Positions 7,602 to 16,248 of a DNA stretch of 64,000 bases are shown here, one piece after another (the first letter of the stretch is position 1; the number at the start of each line of letters is the position of its first letter). Source of the stretch: Azorhizobium oxalatiphilum (GTDB taxonomy: Bacteria; Pseudomonadota; Alphaproteobacteria; Rhizobiales; Xanthobacteraceae); contig NZ_BMCT01000007.1 in NCBI RefSeq assembly GCF_014635325.1, forward strand, positions 124,001 through 188,000. Reading direction: 5' to 3'. The translations under genes and the position numbers were made by a program. The notes below the pieces were generated by a model. It did not search any database, was not told where the DNA came from, and saw nothing but the letters and a program-made list of their open reading frames with translations.

Positions 7602-8957
7602 ATGCCGCGAACCGAACCCGCTTCGCTCGACAGGACACCCCGCGCCGATGCGGCGCCGGGGCCGGAGGCCGTGCCGCTGTTTCCGGCCACCGCCCCGCCT
7701 GACGCGCCGGGCAGGAAGGGCAGCGGCGGCAGGCCGCCGCGCAGGAAGGGACGCTGGCTTCTGGCCGCGGCCCTTCTGCTGCTTCTGGGAGGGTTCTGGT
7801 ACTACCGGTCCGCGAACACGGTGCGCCCGGCGGATGCCTATACGTCCGCCGCCGCTGCCGCCGGCGACATCGAGGAGAGCGTGCTCGCCACCGGCATATT
7901 GAAGCCGGTGCGGTTCGTGGCGGTGGGCGCGCAGGCGTCCGGACGTCTGCTCAAGATGCACGTGAAGCTCGGGCAGGTGGTCAAGGCCGGCGACCTCATC
8001 GCCGAGATCGACGACCTGACCCAGCAGAACGCCCTGCGCACGGCGGAAGCGGACCTCGCCAACATGCGCGCCCAGCGCGAGGAAAAGCAGGTGACGCTGA
8101 AATATGCCGAGCTGACGCTGGCCCGGCAGACGCGCATGCTCACCCAGACCATCACCTCGCAGGCGGATTACGAGACCGCCGCTTCCACGGTGGGCACCAC
8201 CAGGGCGCAGATCGCCGCCCTCGATGCGCAGATCGCCAGCGCCGAAGTGGCGGTGGAAACCGCGCGGGTGAATCTGGGCTACACCCGCATCACCGCGCCC
8301 ACGGATGGCACCATCCTCGCGCTGGTGACGCAGGAAGGCCAGACGGTGAATGCCAGCCAGTCCGCGCCCACCATCGCCATCCTCGGCGATGTCGGCACCA
8401 TGACCGTGCGCACCGAGATTTCGGAAGCCGACGTCGTAAAGGTGAAGCCGGGGCAGGCGGTGTATTTCACCATTCTCGGCGCGCCGGACCAGCCCTATCA
8501 CGCCACGCTGGAGAGCATCGAGCCGGCGCCGGAATCGGTGAAGAGCGACAGCAGCTTCTCCTCCACCTCCACCGCGTCGTCGTCCTCCTCCTCGTCCTCC
8601 TCCAGCACCAGCTCCGCCATCTATTACAACGGCGTGTTCAACGTGCCGAACCCGGATGGAAAGCTGCGCACCTACATGACCGCCGAGGTGCACATCGTGC
8701 TCGGCAGCGCCAAGGGCGTGCTCACCATTCCGGCCGCCGCGCTCGGCACCGTGGCGGCAGACGGCAGCTATGCCGTTCAGGTCATCAAGTCCGACGGCAC
8801 GCTGGAACCGCGCACCGTCACCATCGGCCTCAACGACAAGGTGACGGCCGAGGTGAAATCCGGCCTGAAGGCGGGTGAGCGCGTGGTCACTGGGCGCCGC
8901 AGCGCGTCGGGCGCCGCCACGCAGCAGGGCGGCCCGCCCCCGCCGCCGGGGATGTGA
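7602..8957 (+). CDS. macA: MacA-like periplasmic adaptor of an ABC efflux pump
   Basis: The product has 451 residues; its ATG lies one base after the stop of the outer membrane lipoprotein gene. A 60-residue proline- and arginine-rich cytoplasmic tail precedes one membrane helix ([17 protein letters not shown]). Then come the barrel-sandwich lipoyl half ([20 protein letters not shown]), an alpha hairpin (about 145-245), the second lipoyl half ([15 protein letters not shown]), the beta-barrel and the membrane-proximal domain ending in [11 protein letters not shown]. It links MacB in the inner membrane to the outer membrane duct. An unusual run of serines and threonines sits at about residues 323-345 within the beta-barrel region, and the C-terminus is a PPPPPG tail. 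Confidence 0.93.
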   Translation: MPRTEPASLDRTPRADAAPGPEAVPLFPATAPPDAPGRKGSGGRPPRRKGRWLLAAALLLLLGGFWYYRSANTVRPADAYTSAAAAAGDIEESVLATGILKPVRFVAVGAQASGRLLKMHVKLGQVVKAGDLIAEIDDLTQQNALRTAEADLANMRAQREEKQVTLKYAELTLARQTRMLTQTITSQADYETAASTVGTTRAQIAALDAQIASAEVAVETARVNLGYTRITAPTDGTILALVTQEGQTVNASQSAPTIAILGDVGTMTVRTEISEADVVKVKPGQAVYFTILGAPDQPYHATLESIEPAPESVKSDSSFSSTSTASSSSSSSSSSTSSAIYYNGVFNVPNPDGKLRTYMTAEVHIVLGSAKGVLTIPAAALGTVAADGSYAVQVIKSDGTLEPRTVTIGLNDKVTAEVKSGLKAGERVVTGRRSASGAATQQGGPPPPPGM

Positions 8958-8959
8958 GC

Positions 8960-10912
8960 ATGGCCGAGCCGTTGCTGGTTCTGGAGAAGGTGCGCCGCGA
9001 ATTCCCCTCGGGCGAGGGCACGCTGGTGGTGCTCAACGACATCGATCTGACCATCGCGCGCGGCGACATGGTGGCGATCGTGGGTGCCTCGGGCTCCGGC
9101 AAGTCCACGCTCATGAACATTCTGGGCTGCCTGCACACGCCTTCCTCGGGCAGCTATCGCGTGGGCGGCCGCGACACCGCCGCCCTCGAACCGGACGAGC
9201 TGGCGGCGCTGCGCCGCGAGCGCTTCGGCTTCATCTTCCAGCGCTATCACCTGCTGGCCGAGCTGGACGCGGTGGACAATGTGGAGATCCCCGCCGTCTA
9301 TGCTGGCGAAGACCCCGCTGCCCGCCACAAGCGCGCCTTCGGCCTGCTGGCGCGGCTGGGCCTTGCTGACCGCGCCGACCACCGGCCGGGCCAGCTCTCC
9401 GGCGGCCAGCAGCAGCGCGTCTCCATCGCCCGCGCGCTGATGAACGGCGGCGACGTCATCCTCGCCGACGAGCCCACCGGCGCACTGGACAAGTCGTCCG
9501 GCGAGGAGGTGCTGCGCATCCTCGATGAGCTGAATGCCGAGGGCAAGACGATCATCATCGTCACCCACGACATGGCGGTGGCCAATCGCGCCAAGCGCAT
9601 CGTGGAACTCAGTGACGGCGTGATCATTTCCGATCGCCGCACCGACAGCGCGCCCGCAGCCCCCGCGCCGGCACCCCGCAAGGTGAAGCAGGCGCCCATG
9701 TGGCGCGGCGTGGTGGACCGCCTGAAGGAGGCGGTGCGCATGGCGGTGCTGTCCATGGCCGCGCACCGGCTGCGGACCTTCCTCACCATGCTCGGCATCA
9801 TCATCGGCATCGCCTCGGTGGTGTGCGTGGTGGCGCTGGGCACGGGCACCCAGCGACAAGTGCTCGCCAACATCTCCAACCTCGGCACCAACACGCTGGA
9901 AATCTTCCCCGGCAAGGATTTCGGCGACGTGCGCTCGGCGAAGGTCCAGACGCTGGTGCTGGCGGATGCGCGGGCCATCGCCTCCCAGCCCTATGCGGCG
10001 GCGGTGAGCCCCACGGTGTCCACCAGCACCACCGTACGCTTCGGCCCCAAGGAGGCGAGCGCGCTGGTGAACGGCGTGGATCCCAGCTATTTCACCGCCA
10101 AGGGCACCAAGCTGGCGGAGGGCCGCTTCTTCGACGCCCGCAGTGTGCGCGACCGCACGCAGGAAGTGGTGATCGACGAGAACACCCGCAAAGCCCTGTT
10201 CGCCACCACGCCCGGCGGGGCGCTGGGCAAGGTGCTGCTGGTGGGCGATGTGCCGTGCCGGGTCATCGGCATCACGGAAGCCCAGCAGGGCGGCTTCGGG
10301 TCCAGCTCCAATCTGTCGGTCTATCTGCCCTTCACCTCGGTGCAGGCGCGCTTCCTCGGCACCAGCACCCTGCGCTCGATCACCCTGAAGGTGAGCGACG
10401 AGGTGGAGCCGGCGGCGGCGGAAGAGGCGGTGATCCAGCTCCTCACCGTGCGCCACGGCACCAAGGACTTCTTCATTCTCAACACCGACGACATCCGCAA
10501 GACCATCACCGCCACCACCCAGATGCTGACCCTGCTGATCGCCGCCATCGCGGTGATCTCGCTCATCGTCGGCGGCATCGGGGTGATGAACATCATGCTG
10601 GTGTCGGTGTCCGAGCGCATCGGCGAGATCGGCCTGCGCATGGCGGTGGGCGCGCGGCGCGGCGACATCCTCCAGCAATTCCTCATCGAGGCGGTTCTGG
10701 TGTGCCTGCTCGGCGGCCTCGCGGGCATCGCCACGGCGCTGGGGCTGGGCGAGCTGATCGCGCTGTCGGGGGCGGGGTTCTCCATGGTCTATTCGCCGGC
10801 CTCCATCGTGGCGGCGGTGGCGGTGTCGACGGCGATCGGCGTGGTGTTCGGCTATCTGCCGGCCCGCAACGCCTCCTTCCTTGATCCGGTGGTGGCGTTG
10901 TCGCGCGATTGA
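8960..10912 (+). CDS. macB: MacB-like ABC transporter, fused ATPase and permease
   Basis: The product has 650 residues, the normal MacB length. The nucleotide-binding domain (about 1-225) shows Walker [10 protein letters not shown], signature [15 protein letters not shown] and Walker [13 protein letters not shown]. After a linker come one membrane helix ([19 protein letters not shown]), a large periplasmic domain (about 300-520) and three C-terminal helices with the FtsX-type segment [29 protein letters not shown]. It works by mechanotransmission to drive MacA and the outer membrane duct; substrates of the family include macrolides, peptides and siderophores. I took ATG 8960; a GTG at 8954 overlapping the macA stop is an alternative that adds two residues. 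Confidence 0.95.
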   Translation: MAEPLLVLEKVRREFPSGEGTLVVLNDIDLTIARGDMVAIVGASGSGKSTLMNILGCLHTPSSGSYRVGGRDTAALEPDELAALRRERFGFIFQRYHLLAELDAVDNVEIPAVYAGEDPAARHKRAFGLLARLGLADRADHRPGQLSGGQQQRVSIARALMNGGDVILADEPTGALDKSSGEEVLRILDELNAEGKTIIIVTHDMAVANRAKRIVELSDGVIISDRRTDSAPAAPAPAPRKVKQAPMWRGVVDRLKEAVRMAVLSMAAHRLRTFLTMLGIIIGIASVVCVVALGTGTQRQVLANISNLGTNTLEIFPGKDFGDVRSAKVQTLVLADARAIASQPYAAAVSPTVSTSTTVRFGPKEASALVNGVDPSYFTAKGTKLAEGRFFDARSVRDRTQEVVIDENTRKALFATTPGGALGKVLLVGDVPCRVIGITEAQQGGFGSSSNLSVYLPFTSVQARFLGTSTLRSITLKVSDEVEPAAAEEAVIQLLTVRHGTKDFFILNTDDIRKTITATTQMLTLLIAAIAVISLIVGGIGVMNIMLVSVSERIGEIGLRMAVGARRGDILQQFLIEAVLVCLLGGLAGIATALGLGELIALSGAGFSMVYSPASIVAAVAVSTAIGVVFGYLPARNASFLDPVVALSRD

Positions 10913-10927
10913 GGTGCCCAGTGGGTA

Positions 10928-10950
10928 TTTCCCGTCACGGGAAAGTATTT
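10928..10950 (+). terminator. Candidate terminator after macB
   Basis: TTTCCCG and CGGGAAA form a seven-base-pair stem with a three-base loop, followed by a T-containing tail (TATTTCTT). It lies 15 bases after the macB stop. Confidence 0.5.
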
Positions 10951-11119
10951 CTTAATAAAGTCGTTCCCGGTTTCGATGTGGATGCAGTCAGAAGCTGCCA
11001 TGTCTCCATCTCTACGGGCTTTCATTACGTAAGGTCATGTCCGGCGACGTGAAAATACGGAACTTGGACTTGGCAAATTCGTTGTGAAGGGAGTGGTTGA
11101 AGATCTGAAGAGGTGGCTT

Positions 11120-11347
11120 GTGAAGAAAACGACCGTTGCCCTGTGCGCATTCATGTTCGGCGTAATGACATTGGGCTCCGCCTCTGCCCAGCCTCTGCCG
11201 CGCGCGCCGGATGCGCCGCGCCATTATACGGCGCCACGCCATTACAAGCCGTACAAGGCGCCGCCCCGGAAGGTGTATCGCTCGCATCGGCCGCGCCATC
11301 ACGTTCCCCCGCCGCCCCCGCCGCATCACCGGCGCCATTATCACTGA
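11120..11347 (+). CDS. Small secreted proline/histidine-rich protein
   Basis: The product has 75 residues. I chose GTG 11120 because GAAGAGG lies 6 nt upstream and the frame then starts with a classic signal peptide (KK charge, hydrophobic FMFGVMTLGSASA, cleavage before QP). The mature part is about 50 residues, rich in Pro, His, Arg and Tyr, with LPRAPDAPRHY near its start and HVPPPPPPHHRRHYH at the end. The histidines could bind metal. The next gene (11585) begins its mature part with the similar QYLPLAPDAPG, so the two are probably related. The function is unknown. Confidence 0.65.
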   Translation: MKKTTVALCAFMFGVMTLGSASAQPLPRAPDAPRHYTAPRHYKPYKAPPRKVYRSHRPRHHVPPPPPPHHRRHYH

Positions 11348-11358
11348 CCGTGGGACGA

Positions 11359-11378
11359 GGGCAGGCATCCGCCTGCCC
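11359..11378. terminator. Hairpin after the small secreted protein gene
   Basis: GGGCAGGC and GCCTGCCC form a perfect eight-base-pair stem with a four-base loop, 12 bases after the stop codon. There is no T tract, so it could be an RNA-stabilising hairpin rather than a true terminator. Confidence 0.4.
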
Positions 11379-11543
11379 CCGCCGTGGCTGCGCGATCGGG
11401 CCGTGTGGCTTGTATCGTCATGTAATGGATACGCATTCCTGAAGTGAATGCGTGTTCACCTCATGTGTGCGCGGCGTGATGCCATGACGAATTGTGGCGC
11501 CTCCGAGGTATTTCCGACCCAGCGGAACGCAGGGCGACCGATG

Positions 11544-11569
11544 GTTGTTTCTTCTTCAAGTGAAACAAC
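11544..11569 (+). promoter_or_regulatory. Leader hairpin directly before a ribosome binding site
   Basis: GTTGTTTC (11544-11551) and GAAACAAC (11562-11569) are perfect inverted copies with a ten-base loop. The ribosome site GAGGAG of the gene at 11585 begins two bases later, so the stem may affect translation or be an operator. Confidence 0.4.
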
Positions 11570-11584
11570 TGAGGAGCGCCTCTC

Positions 11585-11869
11585 ATGCGAAAGGCAGCCA
11601 TCTCCATCGTGCTTGCGCTGGGTGTTCTCGGCGCGTCCGGGGCGGCCTCCGCCCAGTATCTGCCGCTGGCGCCCGATGCGCCCGGTGCCCATCGCTATGT
11701 GAAGCCGGGCCCGGTGCCGGGTGAGTTCCGCCGCGACCGTCAGGCGCGGGAACGCCGTTATGAGCGTCAGTATCGCCGCGAGTATTATGGGGATCGCTAC
11801 GATCGCCAGAACCGCTATGACCGCCGTTATTACGGCCAGGGTACCTATTACGGGCCGGGCTACTACTGA
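11585..11869 (+). CDS. Small secreted arginine/tyrosine-rich protein
   Basis: The product has 94 residues with a clear signal peptide (MRKAAISIVLALGVLGASGAASA) and cleavage before QYLPL. The mature part is dominated by Arg, Tyr, Asp and Gly in RYER, RYDR and YYG clusters and ends in GPGYY. The ribosome site GAGGAG precedes the ATG. The mature N-terminus LPLAPDAPG matches that of the gene at 11120 (LPRAPDAP), which suggests a small paralogous family. No known domain is recognised; such Tyr/Arg-rich secreted proteins are frequent in Hyphomicrobiales and unexplained. Confidence 0.75.
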   Translation: MRKAAISIVLALGVLGASGAASAQYLPLAPDAPGAHRYVKPGPVPGEFRRDRQARERRYERQYRREYYGDRYDRQNRYDRRYYGQGTYYGPGYY

Positions 11870-11898
11870 CGCCCGTCCGTCTGCGGAAAAACGGCCAG

Positions 11899-11920
11899 CG
11901 CCCGCGCTTCAGCGCGGGCG
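11899..11920. terminator. GC-rich hairpin after the Arg/Tyr-rich protein gene
   Basis: CGCCCGCGC and GCGCGGGCG form a perfect nine-base-pair stem with a TTCA loop. It could serve both this gene and the minus-strand small frame that ends at 11909. Confidence 0.45.
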
Positions 11921-12145
11921 TCTGCATATGGATAAAGCCCGCTCATCATCGGCGCTGGCATAGGCCGCGCCTCTGCCGCCATGTGGGGCCCCGGCCCAGT
12001 CCGGGCCGGGGGAGAAACGCGCGTGAGTGACGGCGGCCACCTCCTCGCGCGCCGATGCCATGGTGCGGGGCGGCTCGTCTTGCGGGGAGGCGGCAGGCCC
12101 CTCGGCGGGTGTAGCCCGCAGCCAGTGCAGAACGGGAAAGAGCAT
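11909..12145 (-). CDS. Hypothetical small protein downstream of the repeat-tailed protein
   Basis: This frame encodes 78 residues starting MLFPVLHWLRATPAEG. Support is the ribosome site GGAGAGGA seven bases before its ATG and its position 16 bases after the stop of the gene at 12162, which suggests a two-gene transcript. There is no recognisable domain, and the composition (Ala, Pro, Arg) is close to that of non-coding GC-rich frames, so it may be spurious. Confidence 0.35.
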   Translation of the reverse strand: MLFPVLHWLRATPAEGPAASPQDEPPRTMASAREEVAAVTHARFSPGPDWAGAPHGGRGAAYASADDERALSICRRPR

Positions 12146-12161
12146 CGCGTTGTCCTCTCCG

Positions 12162-12875
12162 TCAGAGGTCCGGCGTGATCGCCCCGAGCATGGCTTCCTT
12201 CACGCCCACCAGCGTTGCGGTGGCGCCGTCGAGCGCACCGTCCATCGCGCGTTTCCCGGTGCCCAGAGCGCCGTCCACCATGCGCTTGCCGCCGCCGAGC
12301 GCGCCATCGACCATCTTCTTGCCGCCGTCGAGCACGGCCATGGCCCCGTGGAGCGTGCCCTGAAGCGGACCGCGCGGCGCGGCCTCCACGGGCGGCGGCG
12401 GGGGCACGGTGGCCGCAGCGGTGGCGGGCATGGGCTGCGGCGTGCCGAACACGGCCGGATCACGGCTTTCGCAGCGCGCCTGGCAATGGTCGAACCGCTC
12501 GACGCCGGTGGGGTAGGCAACCGCATCGGAGGCTTTGGCGGAAACCAGCACCACCTGCGGACGGGCGGCGGGCAGCGGCGCCTTCGTGGCGGCGACGCTG
12601 ATCTGCGTGGTCTCTGCCTTGCCGGTGTCGGTCTTGGCGATTTCCGCCGGCAGGTTCGGGCCGGCCACCTCGGCGCTGTGCCTGGCCGGCACGAAGTCGA
12701 AGGAGGGGGCCTCGGTGGAGGAGATGATCCTCACCTGGCTGTCCAGCCGGTCCTCCGGCATCATATGCGCGAGGGCCAGCGTGCCGAGGCTGAGCGTGGC
12801 GCCGATGCCGACCTTGAGGGCGAGCCGCTTCACATGCGGCGAAGTCTGGGCCAGCAGGCGTCCGGGGTTTCGCAT
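12162..12875 (-). CDS. Hypothetical protein with one membrane helix and C-terminal 11-residue repeats
   Basis: The product has 237 residues. A basic N-terminus (MRNPGRLLAQTSPHVKRLALK) leads into a hydrophobic helix (VGIGATLSLGTLALAHM), then a middle region with VRIISSTEAPSFDFVP and a CQARCES cysteine pair, a PPPPPVE linker, and a C-terminus of repeated units of the form GGGKRMVDGAL (GGKKMVDGAL, GGKRMVDGAL, GTGKRAMDGAL). It is probably anchored in the inner membrane with a periplasmic domain. I do not recognise a family. It is divergent from htpG, with a hairpin between them. Confidence 0.7.
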   Translation of the reverse strand: MRNPGRLLAQTSPHVKRLALKVGIGATLSLGTLALAHMMPEDRLDSQVRIISSTEAPSFDFVPARHSAEVAGPNLPAEIAKTDTGKAETTQISVAATKAPLPAARPQVVLVSAKASDAVAYPTGVERFDHCQARCESRDPAVFGTPQPMPATAAATVPPPPPVEAAPRGPLQGTLHGAMAVLDGGKKMVDGALGGGKRMVDGALGTGKRAMDGALDGATATLVGVKEAMLGAITPDL

Positions 12876-12921
12876 CCACCATCTCCTTTGTTCGATGCTG
12901 GCATTTCACCCGGCATTCTTG

Positions 12922-12962
12922 GCGCAAGCTGGGCCATCCGATTTCAATCGGTTTCCTTGCGC
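12922..12962. promoter_or_regulatory. Nested inverted repeat between the hypothetical gene and htpG
   Basis: An outer stem GCGCAAG/CTTGCGC (12922-12928 and 12956-12962) encloses an inner stem CCGATT/AATCGG (12938-12943 and 12946-12951). It lies 133 bases before htpG and 47 bases before the divergent gene. It does not match the CIRCE element. It may be an operator or an RNA hairpin. Confidence 0.35.
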
Positions 12963-13094
12963 GGCAGAATTGTAACGATCTGTGTCTCCCGCAGCGTCAG
13001 ACTGTGGCCGATCCCGCGCGGGGCCTTGAAAAGCGGGGCCGTACGGGCCATCTCGTGCCTCGAAATCGACCTGATCCGGGGGACCTGGGACACA

Positions 13095-14987
13095 ATGACG
13101 ACTGCCGCACCCGAAAGCCGCACCTTCGAGGCCGACGTCGCCAAGCTGCTGCACCTCATGGTGCATTCGGTCTATTCCGACCGCGACGTCTTCCTGCGCG
13201 AACTCATCTCCAACGCCGCCGATGCCTGCGAGAAGCTGCGCTACGAGGCCATCACCACGCCCGACCTGCTGGGCGAGGACCCCAAGGCGCGCATCACTCT
13301 GTTCATCGACACCGAGGCCGGCCGCCTCACCATCGAGGACAACGGCATCGGCATGAGCCGCGAGGAGATGGTGGAGGCGCTCGGCACCATCGCCCGCTCC
13401 GGCACCAAGGCGTTCATGGAGCGCATCGAGGCGGCGCAGGCGGGCGAGGGCGCCCAGCTCATCGGCCAGTTCGGCGTCGGCTTCTATTCCGCCTTCATGG
13501 TGGCCGATCAGGTGGACGTCTATTCCCGCCGGGCCGGTGCCGAGGGTGCCGCCCATTGGTCCTCCGACGGCAAGGGCGCCTATACGGTGGAGGATGCGGA
13601 CGTGTCGCTGGCGCCCGCGCGCGGCACCCGCGTCGTTCTGACGCTGAACGAGGACGGCAAGACCTATGCCGACCACTTCACGCTGGAGCGCATCGTCAAG
13701 CAGCAGTCCGGCCATGTGCCGGTGCCGATCTATATCGTGCCTCGCCCCGAGGATGAGCCGCAGGAGATCGCCGACGGCGTGGCGCTGTGGACCAAGTCCA
13801 AGACCGAGATCAGCACGGAAGAATATGCGGACTTCTACCGCTCGGTGGCCGGCCAGTTCGACAATCCGGCGCTCACCGTGCATTTCCGCGCCGAGGGCCG
13901 GCATGAATATTCCGCCCTCGTCTTCGTGCCCGGCATCGCGCCCTTCGATCTGTTCGACGCCGACCGCACGGGCCGGGTGAAGCTCTATGTGAAGCGCGTC
14001 TTCATCACCGACGATGCGGAGATCATGCCGCGCTACCTGCGCTTCGTGCGCGGCGTGGTGGATAGTGCCGACCTGCCGCTGAACCTCTCGCGCGAGATGC
14101 TGCAGGACAGCGCCATCCTCACCGCCATCCGCAAGGGCGTGACGGGGCGCGTGCTCACCGAGCTGGAGAAGCTCTCGCAGAACGATGCGGAAGCCTATGC
14201 CGGCGTCTGGTCCAACTTCGGCCCGGTGCTGAAGGAAGGGCTGTACGAGGATTACGAGCGCCGTCCGCAGCTGCTCGGCCTCTCCCGCTTCAAGTCCACC
14301 ACCACGGGTGCCGGTGCCGAAGGCGGCTGGCGCACGCTCAAGGACTATGTGGCGGACTGCAAGGAAAACCAGACCGCCATCTATTACATCACCGGCGATC
14401 TCGCCCGCATCGAGCATGCCCCGCAGCTGGAAGGCTTCCGGGCGCGCGGCGTGGAAGTGCTGCTGCTGCCGGATCAGGTGGACAGCTTCTGGGTGACGGC
14501 GGGCGTGGACTATGAGGGCAAGCCCTTCAAGTCGGTGACGCAGGGCGCGGCGGACCTCTCCCTGATCCCGCTCACCGAAAAGGACGAGACCCCGGCCGCC
14601 GAAGCCGAGGCCGCGCAGGACTTCATCGCCTTCGTGAAGGAGACGCTGGCCGACGAGGTGGCCGATGTGCGCGCCTCCGACCGCATGACCACCTCTGCGG
14701 TGTGTCTGGTCGCGCAGGATGTGGGCATCGACCGGCGGCTGGAGAAGCTGCTGGCGGGTGCCGGCCGCCTGCCCACGGCGGCCAAGCCCGTGCTGGAGAT
14801 CAACCCGCGCCATCCGCTGGTGGCGGCGCTGGCCGGTCCCGCGGCGTCCGACATCGCCTTCCGGGCGGATGCGGCGCGTCTCCTGTTCGATCAGGCCCGC
14901 GTGCTGGATGGGGAGCAGCCGGTGGACCCCGCCGCCTTCGCCGACCGCCTCATGCGGGTGATGCAGCGCGGCATCCCCGCCGGCTGA
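13095..14987 (+). CDS. htpG: Molecular chaperone HtpG (bacterial Hsp90)
   Basis: The product has 630 residues, the normal HtpG size. The N-terminal GHKL ATPase domain carries LRELISNAADACEKLR, DNGIGM and GQFGVGFYSAF (about residues 35, 83 and 121), followed by the middle domain (about 235-430, with RFVRGVVDSADLPLNLSREML) and the C-terminal dimerisation domain. It assists protein folding in the cytoplasm under stress, using ATP. ATG 13095 was chosen because homologous sequence (TFEADVAKLLHLMVHS) begins a few residues later; the open frame upstream is non-coding in character. It stands alone between a divergent hypothetical gene and a repeat region. Confidence 0.97.
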   Translation: MTTAAPESRTFEADVAKLLHLMVHSVYSDRDVFLRELISNAADACEKLRYEAITTPDLLGEDPKARITLFIDTEAGRLTIEDNGIGMSREEMVEALGTIARSGTKAFMERIEAAQAGEGAQLIGQFGVGFYSAFMVADQVDVYSRRAGAEGAAHWSSDGKGAYTVEDADVSLAPARGTRVVLTLNEDGKTYADHFTLERIVKQQSGHVPVPIYIVPRPEDEPQEIADGVALWTKSKTEISTEEYADFYRSVAGQFDNPALTVHFRAEGRHEYSALVFVPGIAPFDLFDADRTGRVKLYVKRVFITDDAEIMPRYLRFVRGVVDSADLPLNLSREMLQDSAILTAIRKGVTGRVLTELEKLSQNDAEAYAGVWSNFGPVLKEGLYEDYERRPQLLGLSRFKSTTTGAGAEGGWRTLKDYVADCKENQTAIYYITGDLARIEHAPQLEGFRARGVEVLLLPDQVDSFWVTAGVDYEGKPFKSVTQGAADLSLIPLTEKDETPAAEAEAAQDFIAFVKETLADEVADVRASDRMTTSAVCLVAQDVGIDRRLEKLLAGAGRLPTAAKPVLEINPRHPLVAALAGPAASDIAFRADAARLLFDQARVLDGEQPVDPAAFADRLMRVMQRGIPAG

Positions 14988-15327
14988 GCCGCCCTCGCTG
15001 GGGAGGCTTCTGAGACGGATCGGGATTGCGCACTCAGTTGCACTGAAGAAGGAGATCGTCATGCCCGGGCTTGACCCGGGCATCCACGTCGGGCCGACGG
15101 TGGCCGGTACCAAGCTTGGGGACTGCCCCCGCCGCTCGCGAGAACGTCCACCGCCAGCCTGGCGACACTACGTGGATCCCCGGATCAAGTCCGGGGATGA
15201 CGATGCTTTGCTGCATTGGTGTCCGAACTGAATATCGATCGGTGCTAAAGCCCTCACCCCGAAAAGGGCAGGGCGTTCGCAAAGGTTCCTCTCCCGCAAT
15301 GGGGGAGGGCTTCAAGGGTGAAGCCCC
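14988..15327. other. Repeat-filled intergenic region
   Basis: These 340 bases hold the second copy of the paired 33-bp repeat and a degenerate CTCTCCCGC-type repeat (about 15280-15310). No gene is seen. Confidence 0.7.
15057..15202. repeat. Paired 33-bp palindromic intergenic repeat, copy 2
   Basis: Units at 15057-15089 and 15170-15202 form an inverted pair 80 bases apart. The left unit has the variant core CCCGGGCTTGACCCGGG, the right unit CCCCGGATCAAGTCCGGGG. The two arms therefore differ at paired positions while each keeps its own dyad symmetry. Confidence 0.85.
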
Positions 15328-16179
15328 ATGCGGGTCCATATCGTCCACCGGACGACCTATGACTATCACCAGCCGGTGGCGCTCGGGCCGCACCGGCTGT
15401 TGCTGCGCCCCCGCGCGCAGTCGCAGGCGCAGCTCCTCGATTTCTCCCTCACCGTCTCACCGGAGGCCAATCTGTTCTGGGAGGCGGACGCCAACGGCAA
15501 TGCGCTGGCGCTCGCCACCTTCCGGGAGGAGACCGACCGTCTCGTGGTGGAGAGCCGGGCCGAGCTGGAACTGCCCGGCATCCCCGGCCCCGCGCCGCTG
15601 CTGGCACCGGAGGCGGCCACCTATCCCTTTCTCTATTCGGAAGCCGACTGGAGCCACATCGCCCCGCTCGCCGCCCCCGCCTGCCCGGATGCGGAAGGCC
15701 GGCTGACGGCATGGGCGCGCGGTCTCGTCGCCGGCCAGCCCACGCCCTCCCTCGCCCTGTTGCAGGATCTGAACGCCGCTGTGCGGGACGCCGCCCGCTA
15801 TGAGGAGCGGATCGAACCCGGCGTGCAGCCGCCGCTGGAGACCTTGCAGCGCGGCATCGCCTCCTGCCGGGATTTCGCGCTCCTGTTCGCGGAGGGCGCC
15901 CGCGCGCTCGGACTGGCCGCGCGGCTCGTGTCCGGCTACCTCGCCAATCCCGGCGGCAGCGCGCCGGGCACCGCCACCACCCATGCCTGGGCCGAGGTGT
16001 TTCTGCCCGGCGCGGGCTTCGTGCCGTTCGATTCCACCCACGCCACCATGGGCGGCCACAATCTGGTGCCGGTGGCCGTGGGGCGCACACTGGAAGAGAC
16101 AACGCCCGTTTCGGGCTCTTTCCTCGGCCGCCCTGACGCACTGCGGCAGATGATCGTGGATGTGGAGATCACCGCCTGA
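15328..16179 (+). CDS. Transglutaminase-like cysteine peptidase family protein
   Basis: The product has 283 residues, starting MRVHIVHRTTYDYHQPVALGPH, which is the bacterial transglutaminase-like N-terminal domain (about 1-90). The core domain shows GIASCRDFALLFAEGARALGLAARLVSGYL with the nucleophilic Cys, THAWAEVFLPGAGFVPFDSTH with the catalytic His and Asp. The usual role is as a protease or cross-link-cleaving enzyme in the cytoplasm or periplasm; no signal peptide is seen. Such genes often accompany an alpha-E/circularly permuted ATP-grasp pair, but none is present here, so it stands alone before mnmA. Confidence 0.9.
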   Translation: MRVHIVHRTTYDYHQPVALGPHRLLLRPRAQSQAQLLDFSLTVSPEANLFWEADANGNALALATFREETDRLVVESRAELELPGIPGPAPLLAPEAATYPFLYSEADWSHIAPLAAPACPDAEGRLTAWARGLVAGQPTPSLALLQDLNAAVRDAARYEERIEPGVQPPLETLQRGIASCRDFALLFAEGARALGLAARLVSGYLANPGGSAPGTATTHAWAEVFLPGAGFVPFDSTHATMGGHNLVPVAVGRTLEETTPVSGSFLGRPDALRQMIVDVEITA

Positions 16180-16248
16180 CGCAGAGGTGGCACACGCCGG
16201 GCCGAATTGCGCGCGCGGCTACGAAGCCTATATTAGCCCCTTGCGCCG

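Noticed and set aside
5630..7690. A 686-codon open frame antisense to the outer membrane efflux gene
   Set aside because: Gly/Arg/His-rich shadow; the plus strand holds a complete NodT-like lipoprotein gene.
12922..12962. CIRCE element for HrcA control of htpG
   Set aside because: The dyad has neither the TTAGCACTC arms nor the nine-base spacing of CIRCE.
15057..15202. An insertion sequence with terminal inverted repeats
   Set aside because: The two arms flank only 80 bases without coding capacity and recur as the same paired unit elsewhere, which fits a palindromic intergenic repeat instead.
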